A program made the position numbers and the translations under genes. From positions 1-30,256 of the forward strand of contig NZ_JBAYTI010000033.1 of NCBI RefSeq assembly GCF_041675725.1: a stretch of DNA of 30,256 nt. The letters are read 5' to 3'. Of the stretch, positions 11,240 through 18,713 are shown piece after piece (positions within the stretch are counted from its first letter, which is position 1; each line of letters opens with the position of its first letter). The DNA is from Castellaniella sp041675725. GTDB taxonomy: Bacteria > Pseudomonadota > Gammaproteobacteria > Burkholderiales > Burkholderiaceae_B. The notes beneath the pieces were generated by a model that saw only the letters and a program-made list of their open reading frames with translations, was not told where the DNA came from and did no database searches.

Positions 11240-11599
11240 TTATTCCCAATCGAGCGCGCCACGGCGCCACTCGTAGATGAAGCCCACGGTGAGGATCGCC
11301 AGAAAAATGGCGACCGCCCAGAAGCCGACCATGCCCACCACCCCGTTGGCCATGGCCCACGGGAACAGGAAGGCGATTTCGAGATCGAACATGATGAACA
11401 GGATGGCCACCAGGTAATAGCGGATATCGAACTGCATGCGCGAATCGCCGAAGGCCTCGAAGCCGCATTCGTACACGGACAGTTTTTCGGCGTCGGGCTT
11501 GTTGGGCCCCAGGAAACGCCCTGCCAGCATCAGCGCCACGCCGATCAGCGTGGCCACGATGATGAAAAGCAGCACGGGAAAGTACTGATCAAGGTTCAT
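11240..11599 (-). CDS. nuoA: NADH-quinone oxidoreductase subunit A
   Basis: This is the first gene of the operon and encodes a 119-residue membrane subunit with three hydrophobic helices. The conserved loop YECGFEAFGDSRMQFDIRYY, at about residues 43-62, contains the cysteine that lies near the quinone cavity in the family. The ATG of MNLDQYFP at 11599 is favoured because GAGGT sits 7 bases upstream; a start six codons earlier would use that ribosome site as coding sequence. Confidence 0.97.
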   Translation of the reverse strand: MNLDQYFPVLLFIIVATLIGVALMLAGRFLGPNKPDAEKLSVYECGFEAFGDSRMQFDIRYYLVAILFIMFDLEIAFLFPWAMANGVVGMVGFWAVAIFLAILTVGFIYEWRRGALDWE

Positions 11600-11788
11600 G
11601 CCAGACCTCAGGTCCATCCAATCAAACTATCGGATTGTAGCATTCAGGCACGGCCTGGTGCCGTCTGGAGCCTGCTCTGAAACAATCTGGTGAATGCAAA
11701 TCAGACGCATTTGTTATGGCGCTGTTGAAACGCTGTATCCCGGACACCCTGGGGGCCGCCCCCTGGCCGCCCCCTTTTTTGAAGCCAT
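11600..11788 (-). promoter_or_regulatory. nuo operon leader with candidate -10 box
   Basis: This non-coding stretch separates the porin terminator from nuoA and must hold the nuo promoter if the terminator works. A TACAAT hexamer (minus strand, positions 11639-11634) lies about 35 bases upstream of the nuoA ATG and resembles a sigma70 -10 box. No convincing TTGACA-like box lies 16-18 bases further upstream, so an activator or another start site is possible. A GC-rich run at 11751-11780 (G5, then C5 and T6 on the plus strand) has no plus-strand gene to terminate. I find no tRNA or small ORF here. Confidence 0.4.
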
Positions 11789-11814
11789 AAAAAAACCACC
11801 CCGAAAGGTGGTTT
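11789..11814 (-). terminator. Rho-independent terminator of the porin gene
   Basis: Read on the minus strand, this is a stem AAACCACC / GGTGGTTT with a six-base loop (11793-11814) running into a T7 tract (11795-11789). It lies about 80 bases past the porin stop codon and separates the porin transcript from the nuo operon on the same strand. Confidence 0.85.
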
Positions 11815-11845
11815 GATGCCGAGGCAAGCCCCGGCGGGTTCTGGC

Positions 11846-11890
11846 CAGCCCGGCACCCGGCCGGGCTGTATCCTGCGTGGCGTGCCACGC
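11846..11890 (-). repeat. Two hairpins in the porin 3' untranslated region
   Basis: CAGCCCGG (11846-11853) pairs with CCGGGCTG (11861-11868) around a 7-base loop. GCGTGGC (11875-11881) pairs with GCCACGC (11884-11890) with a 2-base gap. Both lie between the porin stop and its terminator. They may stabilise the 3' end of an abundant mRNA; that role is inference. Confidence 0.5.
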
Positions 11891-11896
11891 AATGGA

Positions 11897-13063
11897 TCAG
11901 AACGCGTGGGTCAGGCCCAGGCCGGCTTCCGTACCCTTCAGGTCGCGGACGTAGCCCAGGTTGGTACCGTAGGAACCATAGGCGTAGACCGTGGTCCGCT
12001 TGGACAGCGGGTACCTGTAGTTGATCTGGTAGGTATTGATGTTACCCGCATACCGACCCCAGGCATCGCTGTCGTCCAGGTTGGAGTTGGAGTGCGACCA
12101 GCCGGCGTACAGGGAGCCACCGCCCACCGGAGCGCTCAGGCCGACGGCGTAGTTGTTGGCCTTGAAGCTGTGATCGCCGGGCTCGAGCACGCTGTTGACG
12201 TTGGGCAGATCAGGCGCGATCGTCAGGTTGAAAATGGCGGGAACCTTGGGATCCCAGCCCAGCTTGCCATGACGGTCTTGACCGAAGGCCAGCATCAGCT
12301 TGATGACTTCGAAGTCATACGCACCGCTGATGACCCAGTTGGTGATGGCATCGCGATCGCCATTGCTTTGGCGGTCGTAGCTCAGGCCGATACCGATGGG
12401 GCCGTTGTTGTAGCCCAGGCCGACGGACACGCGGTTGCCGCGATTGGCGTAGTCTTCCCAATCACCGCCAACGCCCTTGTAACGGCCGACCGTATCGCCG
12501 CCCGTGCCAGTGCCAGTGCCGTACATGAGGATGGCGTTGAAGCCGGACAGGTTGGGGGTGGCATACCTGAAGGAGTTGTCGACACGGTCTGCACTCGCGA
12601 CGCCCACACCGCCAAATACGGTTTCGTTATCGCCCATGCTCATGCCGTTGGGACCCCGATACACGCCAAAGGCGCTGCCGGCGGAGTACTGGCGGCCAAT
12701 AGTGAAGGTACCCCAGTCATCGCTGGACAGACCCAGGAACGACTGACGGTGCCACTGACGATCGGAGTGGAATTCACCGCTACCAAGATTGAAGCCTTGT
12801 TCAAGGGTGAAGATGGCGCGCAGGCCGTCACCCAGGTCTTCGGAACCACGCAGCCCCCAGCGGTTGCCGGCGTTGACGTCACCGCGCACACCGGACTTCG
12901 TCTGACGCATTTCACCGGCGCCATCGGGGCCGTTGTACTTGAAATTCTGATAGCCATAGCCGCTATCGACAACACCGTACAGCGTCACGGACGTTTCTGC
13001 CTGGGCGACACCGGCGGTGGCGAAGCCAGCCAGCAGAGCAGCAGCGAGCAGAGTCTTTTTCAT
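11897..13063 (-). CDS. Outer-membrane porin, Gram-negative general type
   Basis: This 388-residue precursor carries a signal peptide, MKKTLLAAALLAGFATAGVAQA, cleaved before ETSVTLYG. The mature part begins with the SSVTLYGVVDSGYGY-type first beta strand, has the NRWGLRGSEDLGDGLRAIFTLEQGF block common to Burkholderiales porins, and ends in a C-terminal Phe (GLGLTHAF), as needed for BAM-mediated assembly. It should form a trimeric 16-stranded channel for small hydrophilic solutes. The start at 13063 is set by the signal peptide and by GGAG nine bases upstream; the frame is open to 13255 but the extra residues are not porin-like. It has its own terminator. Substrate preference cannot be read from the sequence. 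Confidence 0.95.
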   Translation of the reverse strand: MKKTLLAAALLAGFATAGVAQAETSVTLYGVVDSGYGYQNFKYNGPDGAGEMRQTKSGVRGDVNAGNRWGLRGSEDLGDGLRAIFTLEQGFNLGSGEFHSDRQWHRQSFLGLSSDDWGTFTIGRQYSAGSAFGVYRGPNGMSMGDNETVFGGVGVASADRVDNSFRYATPNLSGFNAILMYGTGTGTGGDTVGRYKGVGGDWEDYANRGNRVSVGLGYNNGPIGIGLSYDRQSNGDRDAITNWVISGAYDFEVIKLMLAFGQDRHGKLGWDPKVPAIFNLTIAPDLPNVNSVLEPGDHSFKANNYAVGLSAPVGGGSLYAGWSHSNSNLDDSDAWGRYAGNINTYQINYRYPLSKRTTVYAYGSYGTNLGYVRDLKGTEAGLGLTHAF

Positions 13064-13301
13064 GTAAGAAATCTCCGTAGATTTGTGTGAATCAGAGCAG
13101 GCCAACATCGTGCTGCTGCTCTTCCAACTCCGCAATGGGAAGTTGGATCTATTGCACCAAAAAACCGCGGGCAAAGCCATCCAGACGTGCATGGCGGGCT
13201 CAGTTAGACCCCAAAACGTTGCACAAGAACAACACTCGACCTCCGCTGAGTACAATCAGTGCCTGTTTTTTTCCGGCCCAGCCTATCGGGGTGCTGTCCT
13301 T
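13064..13301. promoter_or_regulatory. Divergent promoter region, porin / AEC permease
   Basis: These 238 bases separate the two divergent start codons. On the plus strand a TACAAT (13251-13256) could be the -10 box of the permease; its -35 is poor. An inverted repeat CCAACT-N11-AGTTGG (13124-13146) lies about 60-80 bases upstream of the porin start and could be an operator or a leader hairpin. The rest shows nothing I can name. Confidence 0.35.
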
Positions 13302-14195
13302 ATGTCCGTCATCGTGCTGATTCTGCCCGATTTTCTTTTGATTGCTCTGGGCTGGCTGTTGCTGCACGCCCTGGGCTATGGGCGCGAGTTTTTCAATGGC
13401 GCAGAAAAGCTCGTGTATTTCGTGCTGTTTCCTGCCCTGCTGTTTCAGTCTATCACCCGCACGCCACTGGATCTCGGCAGCACCACCGTGCTGCTGGCCT
13501 GCACCATGGGCGTCATGGGCGGCGGGATCGCACTGGCGTGGCTGAGCCGCTGGGTCATGCGCCCGGACCCCGCAGCCCATGCGTCGGTGGCGCAATGCGC
13601 CTTTCGTTTCAACACCTACCTGGCTTTATCGCTGGCCGGCGGGCTGAATCTGCCGGGTGCGCAGGCCACCATGGCGGTGATCGTCGGGTTTGCAGTACCC
13701 ATCAGCAACATTGGCGCCGTGCATGCGCTGGCCACGCGCCACGGCGGCCAGGCCCTGAGCCAGATCGTACGCAACCCCTTTATATTGGCGACGATCGCGG
13801 CACTGGCCTGCAATTTCCTGCAAATTCCCATTCCGCACGTGCTGGACGTGGCCCTGGGGCGCCTGGGCGTCTGCGCACTGGCCATCGGCCTGCTGTGTGT
13901 CGGCGCAACCTTGTCGATCGAGGGCGGACGCGCGCATGGGCCGCTCATGGCCTGGATGGTACTGGCAAAACTCGTGCTGCTGCCCCTATGGGCGTGCCTG
14001 CTCACGTGGATTCTGCCACTGGCGCCCAACGAACGGCTGGTGCTGCTGCTCTTTAGCGCCCTGCCGACGGCTTCGTCGGCACACGTACTGGCCGCACGCA
14101 TGGGCGGCAACGGGCGGCTGGTCGCGGCCACCATGTCGATCGGTACGCTGATGTCCGCCCTGACGCTGCCGATCTGGTTGAAGGTGTGGAGCTGA
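13302..14195 (+). CDS. AEC-family permease (auxin efflux carrier type)
   Basis: This inner-membrane protein has 297 residues and about 8-10 hydrophobic helices. It resembles the AEC/BART superfamily: an N-terminal helix IVLILPDFLLIALGWLLL, a conserved helix pair around residue 120, and the C-terminal FSALPTASSAHVLAARMGGN motif typical of the family. Characterised members move organic anions such as malate or malonate, or amphipathic acids; the substrate here is unknown. The start at MSVIVLILP (13302) is chosen because the 73 codons upstream in frame are low-complexity, non-hydrophobic, and cover the porin promoter. The gene is monocistronic and converges on the TetR gene. Confidence 0.85.
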   Translation: MSVIVLILPDFLLIALGWLLLHALGYGREFFNGAEKLVYFVLFPALLFQSITRTPLDLGSTTVLLACTMGVMGGGIALAWLSRWVMRPDPAAHASVAQCAFRFNTYLALSLAGGLNLPGAQATMAVIVGFAVPISNIGAVHALATRHGGQALSQIVRNPFILATIAALACNFLQIPIPHVLDVALGRLGVCALAIGLLCVGATLSIEGGRAHGPLMAWMVLAKLVLLPLWACLLTWILPLAPNERLVLLLFSALPTASSAHVLAARMGGNGRLVAATMSIGTLMSALTLPIWLKVWS

Positions 14196-14230
14196 AAGGA
14201 CCTGATGCCAATTCAGCGAACTTGGCAACC

Positions 14231-14257
14231 GATCCCAAGATCCCAACAAGATCCCAA
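14231..14257. repeat. Triple direct repeat GATCCCAA
   Basis: Three copies of GATCCCAA lie at 14231-14238, 14239-14246 and 14250-14257, in the 70-base gap between the convergent permease and TetR genes. Just before them is a 6-base inverted repeat, TGCCAA (14206-14211) and TTGGCA (14222-14227), without a T tract. It may be a slippage-derived repeat; no function is evident. Confidence 0.5.
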
Positions 14258-14265
14258 CCAGCAAC

Positions 14266-14868
14266 TTAAGCCGGGCGCACCATGGACAATGCAAGATCAG
14301 CCATCATGTCGGCCACACCTTCGGCTGACAACGAACCCGTAGGTCGATACCAATTGAAAATCCAGGTGCACATGCCCGTGATGGCTTGCGTGACGATCGA
14401 CACCGATGGCACCTGGAAAGCGCCTGAAGCCTGCCCTTCGCGAAGTAGCCTGGCAATGGCATCATTAAAACGTCGACGATCGAGCGACAGCTTTTTGGCG
14501 GCCTTCTCCGGCAAGTGCTTTTCTTCGCGAAAATATACCGCCAGGTATTTATGCCCCTTGGTGATCTCCAGGGCCAGTTGGCGTACCAGCTCGTGCAGGC
14601 GCTGTTCGACTGGACCCTCGGTATCGGCACTGGTCTCCGCAATGCCCGCCACGATTGCTGTCGTACGGCCGCAGACTTCGGCAAGGATGTCGGCTTTCGA
14701 CTTGAAATGGTAGTAGATAAACGGTTTGGTGACGCCGAGGCGATCCGCAATCTGATCGATGCGCGCACCGTTATAGCCATTCTCATAGAAGAGATCAGAG
14801 GCAACATCAAGAATGCGCTGCTTGCGCAAATTGTGAACGTCTTCGCGGATACTGATGGTTTTGGTCAT
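14266..14868 (-). CDS. TetR-family transcriptional regulator
   Basis: The 200-residue protein has an N-terminal helix-turn-helix at about residues 17-60, with the TetR signature RIDQIADRLGVTKPFIYYHFKSK. The C-terminal domain is helical and ligand-binding, as in regulators that sense acyl-CoA esters in catabolic clusters. It is the last gene of the long minus-strand catabolic operon, 99 bases after the lyase gene, and so is probably both co-transcribed and autoregulated. The start at MTKTISIRED (14868) is set by domain layout; no good ribosome site precedes it, and an in-frame extension to 14943 is possible but unlike the family. It is the natural candidate to bind the matching palindromes at 24111 and 28323. 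Confidence 0.92.
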   Translation of the reverse strand: MTKTISIREDVHNLRKQRILDVASDLFYENGYNGARIDQIADRLGVTKPFIYYHFKSKADILAEVCGRTTAIVAGIAETSADTEGPVEQRLHELVRQLALEITKGHKYLAVYFREEKHLPEKAAKKLSLDRRRFNDAIARLLREGQASGAFQVPSVSIVTQAITGMCTWIFNWYRPTGSLSAEGVADMMADLALSMVRPA

Positions 14869-14890
14869 GGAGGCTATGGCGATTACTGGA

Positions 14891-14902
14891 CAGGGTACCC
14901 TG
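14891..14902. promoter_or_regulatory. Perfect 12-base palindrome upstream of the TetR gene
   Basis: CAGGGTACCCTG is self-complementary and sits 22 bases upstream of the TetR start, within the 99-base gap after the lyase gene. It does not match the TATAC-N6-GTATA palindromes elsewhere in the locus. It could be a binding site for another protein or a chance KpnI-type palindrome. Confidence 0.3.
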
Positions 14903-14967
14903 ACCCAACATGGATCAGGAGAACCATTCGCCAGACTGGACATGCTTCAGATAGTAACCGACGAAGA

Positions 14968-15918
14968 CTATTCTCCGATGGTCTGGGCCAGAGGGTTCCA
15001 GCCAGTGCGAGCAACCCGACTCTCGAGGGGACGACCCAATACAGTTTCGCATTCTTTGGAAGTGGCTATCAATAGGTCGTGATCAAGCCCCGTCGCAATG
15101 CCGCAGCTTTCGAACAGGCCCACGAGATCTTCAGTACAGGTGTTGCCAGTATATCCGCCACCATATTCGAGCCCATGCGGGTGCCCACCCACACCGCCGA
15201 TTGCGCTGTCGAAATGACGAACCCCCACCTCATACGCTGCCATGCAATTAACCAGTGCGGTTGCTCTGGAGTCGTGGAAATGCGCAATGGCGATCACCTC
15301 CGGCAATTCGGCCAACAGTGCCGAGAACAGAGCTCGGACGGCTTTCGGCGAGGCCATTCCGGTGGTATCACCCAGCGTTATGTGGCGAACGCCGAGTGCA
15401 TACAGAGTCCGGGCATCCTCCAGGACCCGCTGCACCGGCACAGCCCCTTCGAAAGGACAGCCAAAGGCTACCGAGATCGTGCCGATCACCCGAAAATGGC
15501 CTTGAGCCAGCACCATCATCTCGCGCACGTTATCCCACTGCTGAGCCCGACTGCGCTTGAGGTTCTTCCTGGAGTGGGAATCGCTGGCCGATATCAGGAT
15601 ACTGATCTCATTGGGCCCACAGCCACGACGAAGGTCTTCCAGAGCACGCAGTACGGCCCGAGGATTGGGGCATGTGGCTTTGTAGTACACACCCGGGGCG
15701 CGATGAATGAGCCGCAACACTTCACTGGCATCGGCAAACTGCTTGATGACCGTGGGATTGGCATATGACGTGGCTTCTATACGATGAAAGCCAATGCGGG
15801 AGAAACGGTCGATCAGGCTGACCTTGGTGGCCACGTCCAGAATGCCAGGTTCATGTTGCAGGCCATCCCGGCAAAAGCATTCACAAATGACCACGCTATC
15901 GTCCGAAAGATGTGTCAC
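14968..15918 (-). CDS. HMG-CoA lyase-like enzyme with altered active-site loop
   Basis: This 316-residue TIM-barrel protein belongs to the HMG-CoA lyase (DRE-TIM) superfamily. Such enzymes split 3-hydroxy-3-methylglutaryl-CoA or longer homologues into acetoacetate, or a keto-acyl-CoA plus acetate. The RDGLQ motif is present (Arg17, Asp18, Gln21), as are the metal ligands HxHD (His213, His215) and the Asn of GNTCTEDL (Asn259). The glycine-rich loop that normally reads GGCP carries His246 in place of the catalytic Cys, so the usual HMG-CoA activity is in doubt. The start is GTG at 15918, which overlaps the stop of the crotonase gene as GTGA, with GGAG 10 bases upstream. It may act on a different branched hydroxyacyl-CoA or do another aldol cleavage. 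Confidence 0.85.
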   Translation of the reverse strand: MTHLSDDSVVICECFCRDGLQHEPGILDVATKVSLIDRFSRIGFHRIEATSYANPTVIKQFADASEVLRLIHRAPGVYYKATCPNPRAVLRALEDLRRGCGPNEISILISASDSHSRKNLKRSRAQQWDNVREMMVLAQGHFRVIGTISVAFGCPFEGAVPVQRVLEDARTLYALGVRHITLGDTTGMASPKAVRALFSALLAELPEVIAIAHFHDSRATALVNCMAAYEVGVRHFDSAIGGVGGHPHGLEYGGGYTGNTCTEDLVGLFESCGIATGLDHDLLIATSKECETVLGRPLESRVARTGWNPLAQTIGE

Positions 15919-16679
15919 GATGATGCATCTCCACTGGACCGTGTATTCACCCCCTGCTCACGACTAAAGCTGCGCATCATGATATTGGTGTCCAGGCCAC
16001 ACTGCAAAGCCTCGGCCAGCGTGGCATCCGCGCAGCGATAAAACAGGCGCTTGGTGGCCGCCATGGCGGGCGCCGAGAACTCAGCCCAGCGCTCTGCCAA
16101 TGCCATGGCAGCCTGAAGACAGGCATCCGGATGCAGGACCACCTGGTTCGCCAGCCCCCAGGCATGCAACTCGCCCCCGCTCAGGATACGTCCGGTTGAA
16201 ACCAGCTCGAACGCCTGCTTACGCCCCAGCTGGCGCGTCAGATTCCCCATCACGATCGCGGGACAAATACCGTGACGCAGCTCAGGATAGCCAAAACGCG
16301 TCGTCTCAGCCGCGACCAGCAGGTCACAGGCGAGCGCCAAACCCGCCCCACCGCCAAGCGCATTGCCATGGACAGCGGCCACCACGGGCTGTGGCAGCAG
16401 GTTGAAGACTTCATGCAGAGCGGTTGTCTGGGCAGCCCGGTGGGCAGCGCGCTCACGCCCCTCTTCAAACCCTTTGAACTCGCTCGTGTCCGCTCCGGCG
16501 CAAAATGATGGACCGATGCCGTGAAGCACGATGGCCCTGCAACGGGCAGACTCGCGTGCCTCCCGCAATGTTTCCAGCAGAGCAAGTGTCAGCGACGTAT
16601 CCAGGGCATTATGCTTGTCGGGACGATTCATCCCCAGGATCCAGACCCCTGCCTGCTCCTGTTTGATCAAAGAATTCAT
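15915..16679 (-). CDS. Enoyl-CoA hydratase/isomerase family (crotonase) protein
   Basis: This 254-residue crotonase-fold protein has oxyanion-hole segments at FCAGAD (60-64) and HGNALGGGAG (104-113). The second catalytic glutamate of hydratases is present (Glu133 in FGYPELRHG). The first is replaced by Gly113 in GGGAGLALACD, where classical hydratases have Glu. By position between the carboxylase and lyase genes it should hydrate a glutaconyl-CoA-type product, as LiuC or AtuE do, but the single-Glu site also fits an isomerase. The start at MNSLIKQ (16679) has GGAAGG just upstream. It overlaps the lyase gene by four bases and begins 13 bases after the carboxylase stop. Confidence 0.88.
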   Translation of the reverse strand: MNSLIKQEQAGVWILGMNRPDKHNALDTSLTLALLETLREARESARCRAIVLHGIGPSFCAGADTSEFKGFEEGRERAAHRAAQTTALHEVFNLLPQPVVAAVHGNALGGGAGLALACDLLVAAETTRFGYPELRHGICPAIVMGNLTRQLGRKQAFELVSTGRILSGGELHAWGLANQVVLHPDACLQAAMALAERWAEFSAPAMAATKRLFYRCADATLAEALQCGLDTNIMMRSFSREQGVNTRSSGDASS

Positions 16680-16692
16680 ATTGCCTTCCAGA

Positions 16693-18678
16693 TTATTCAA
16701 TGGTGGACGAAGATTCGGCATGCTGCCGGCTCAGAACGACCAGCGCGTCTCCCGCAGATACACGCTCTCCAGCCGTCACAGGAACCTGGCTCACTACCGC
16801 ATCGAAGGGCGCAATATGCTGATGTTCCATTTTCATGGCTTCGGTCGTGAGCAGCAACTGACCCTGCGCCACCAGCATCCCAGCCTCCAGAAACACGGAG
16901 GTCACCTTGCAACTTGTAGTCGCGCGCAAAATGCCGTCCAACTCATTCTCTGTGGCCGCAACTGCCGACGCCCCATAGCTGCGATCGATCAGACACACAT
17001 CACGACCTTGCCACTGTATGTAATGGCGCTGATCATCCTGCAGATAGCGAACGCTGCACTCGCAACCATCCAGCAGGAGACGCACCTGTGGCCCCTGCAC
17101 GGACAGCACAGACATCTCGTATACCTGACTGGCCACCTCGACCCTGCACTTGCCATTGCGGTCCCAGCAGACCTGTACATCGTGCAGCAAAGCATTGCGA
17201 CTATCCTCGAGCAACAGCCGCACAGCAAGCCGTCTGGGCAGACGTGATCCCTCGAACTGACCACCATGACAAATCAGCTGGCCAGCCATGGCGCAGAACA
17301 GCGCATCATCCTCAGCACTATCGGACAAATCTTCTCTGCAGACCTCGAGAAACGACGTGCCAGTTCCTCCCTGAATCCACATCGGGTGGGCCAAACAGCG
17401 CCGCAGAAACGTCAAGTTGGTTGGAACTCCGAAGGCCGTGGTGCCGCCCAAAGCTGTGTGCAATCTGCGACGTGCCGATTCGCGCTCACGTCCATATCCA
17501 ATCACCTTGGCAAACATCGAATCATAGAAGGGCTGGACCTCGCCCCCAGAGACCATCGCTGTTTCGACACGAACGAGTTCAGGGGCTTGCCAGAAAGCCA
17601 TTCGGCCACTCTGTGGGGCGTGGTCTTTGTCCGTGTCCTCTGCGCACAAACGAACTTCGATGGCATGTCCTTCGAAGCACACATCTTCTTGCGCCAAAGA
17701 CAGAGGCTCCCCGGCGGCCACTCGCAATTGCTGTTCGACCAGATCGAGCCCGGTGATTTCTTCTGTGACACAATGCTCCACTTGCAGACGGGTATTCATC
17801 TCCATGAAATAAAAGGAACCGTCAGCATCCAGCAGAAATTCCAGCGTACCAACCCCCTCATAACCAATGGACTGTGCGGCGCGCACAGCAATGACTCCCA
17901 TGGCCTCCCGCAGCCCGGCATCCAGACCAGGGGCCGGCGCCTCTTCAATGATTTTCTGATGGCGTCGCTGAGTCGAGCAATCCCGCTCACCCAGATGGAT
18001 GACCTGCCCATATCGATCAGCCAAAACCTGAATCTCGATATGGCGCGGGTTCGAGAGCGCCTTTTCGAGCAAGACGCGGTCATCCCCAAAAGATGCCAAG
18101 GCTTCGGAACGTGCAGCAGCCAATGCCAGAGCGAAGTCATCTGCTTCATTGACCACTCGCATGCCACGCCCACCCCCGCCAGCGGCTGCCTTGATCATGA
18201 TGGGAAATCCGATTTTGCAGGCTTCTGACAGAAGCACATCGACCCCCGCAGATGGATCCTCATAACCGGGCACACAAGGCACCCCTGCTGCCCTCATGAG
18301 CGCCTTGGCGCGTGCCTTGTCGCCCATCGCTTCAATGACCGCCGCAGAAGGGCCGATGAATACCAGGTCGGCCTGCGCGCAGGCCCGCGCAAATGCAGCA
18401 TTTTCCGCGAGGAAACCATAACCCGGATGAACCGCGTCCGCCCCGCTCAGCAGGGCCGCCTCGATGATGCGCCCGATGTTCAGGTATGACTCGGCCGGTT
18501 CAGACTGCCCGACACAAATTGCTTCATCCGCCAACAGCACGTGCTGCGCACCGGCGTCGGCCACAGAATGGATCGCCACAGCCGCATACCCCATACGGCG
18601 TGCCGTCCGCATGACACGCAAGGCGATTTCGGCACGGTTGGCCACCAATATTTTCTTGAAAGGAGTGCTGCTTGACAT
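16693..18678 (-). CDS. Acyl-CoA carboxylase alpha subunit: biotin carboxylase fused to biotin carrier
   Basis: The 661-residue protein has the layout of methylcrotonyl-CoA or geranyl-CoA carboxylase alpha subunits. The N-terminal biotin carboxylase domain (about 1-450) has HPGYGFLAEN, the ATP-grasp loop GGGGRGM and EMNTRLQVEHCVTE. A linker domain follows (about 460-580), then a C-terminal biotinyl domain with EAMKMEH and the biotin lysine near residue 616. It carboxylates its biotin with bicarbonate and ATP and passes the carboxyl group to the partner beta subunit, encoded 35 bases upstream (18714-20333). The EAMKMEH form and length favour MCC/GCC over propionyl-CoA carboxylase; the substrate is not decided by this subunit. 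Confidence 0.93.
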   Translation of the reverse strand: MSSSTPFKKILVANRAEIALRVMRTARRMGYAAVAIHSVADAGAQHVLLADEAICVGQSEPAESYLNIGRIIEAALLSGADAVHPGYGFLAENAAFARACAQADLVFIGPSAAVIEAMGDKARAKALMRAAGVPCVPGYEDPSAGVDVLLSEACKIGFPIMIKAAAGGGGRGMRVVNEADDFALALAAARSEALASFGDDRVLLEKALSNPRHIEIQVLADRYGQVIHLGERDCSTQRRHQKIIEEAPAPGLDAGLREAMGVIAVRAAQSIGYEGVGTLEFLLDADGSFYFMEMNTRLQVEHCVTEEITGLDLVEQQLRVAAGEPLSLAQEDVCFEGHAIEVRLCAEDTDKDHAPQSGRMAFWQAPELVRVETAMVSGGEVQPFYDSMFAKVIGYGRERESARRRLHTALGGTTAFGVPTNLTFLRRCLAHPMWIQGGTGTSFLEVCREDLSDSAEDDALFCAMAGQLICHGGQFEGSRLPRRLAVRLLLEDSRNALLHDVQVCWDRNGKCRVEVASQVYEMSVLSVQGPQVRLLLDGCECSVRYLQDDQRHYIQWQGRDVCLIDRSYGASAVAATENELDGILRATTSCKVTSVFLEAGMLVAQGQLLLTTEAMKMEHQHIAPFDAVVSQVPVTAGERVSAGDALVVLSRQHAESSSTIE

Positions 18679-18713
18679 GGGCTTTTACCGACATGAATAA
18701 AAGGGATGGCGAT

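Noticed and set aside
11751..11780. Plus-strand G5...C5-T6 as a terminator
   Set aside because: No plus-strand gene lies upstream to be terminated, and the stem competes with several overlapping G/C pairings. It may be chance in GC-rich sequence.
11600..11788. tRNA or small RNA gene upstream of nuoA
   Set aside because: I looked for a leucine tRNA, expected here in related genomes, and found no cloverleaf, no CCA end and no GGTTC-type T-loop.
13083..13301. N-terminal extension of the AEC permease by 73 codons
   Set aside because: The extra residues are not hydrophobic or family-like, cover the porin promoter region, and lie upstream of a good start followed at once by a transmembrane helix.
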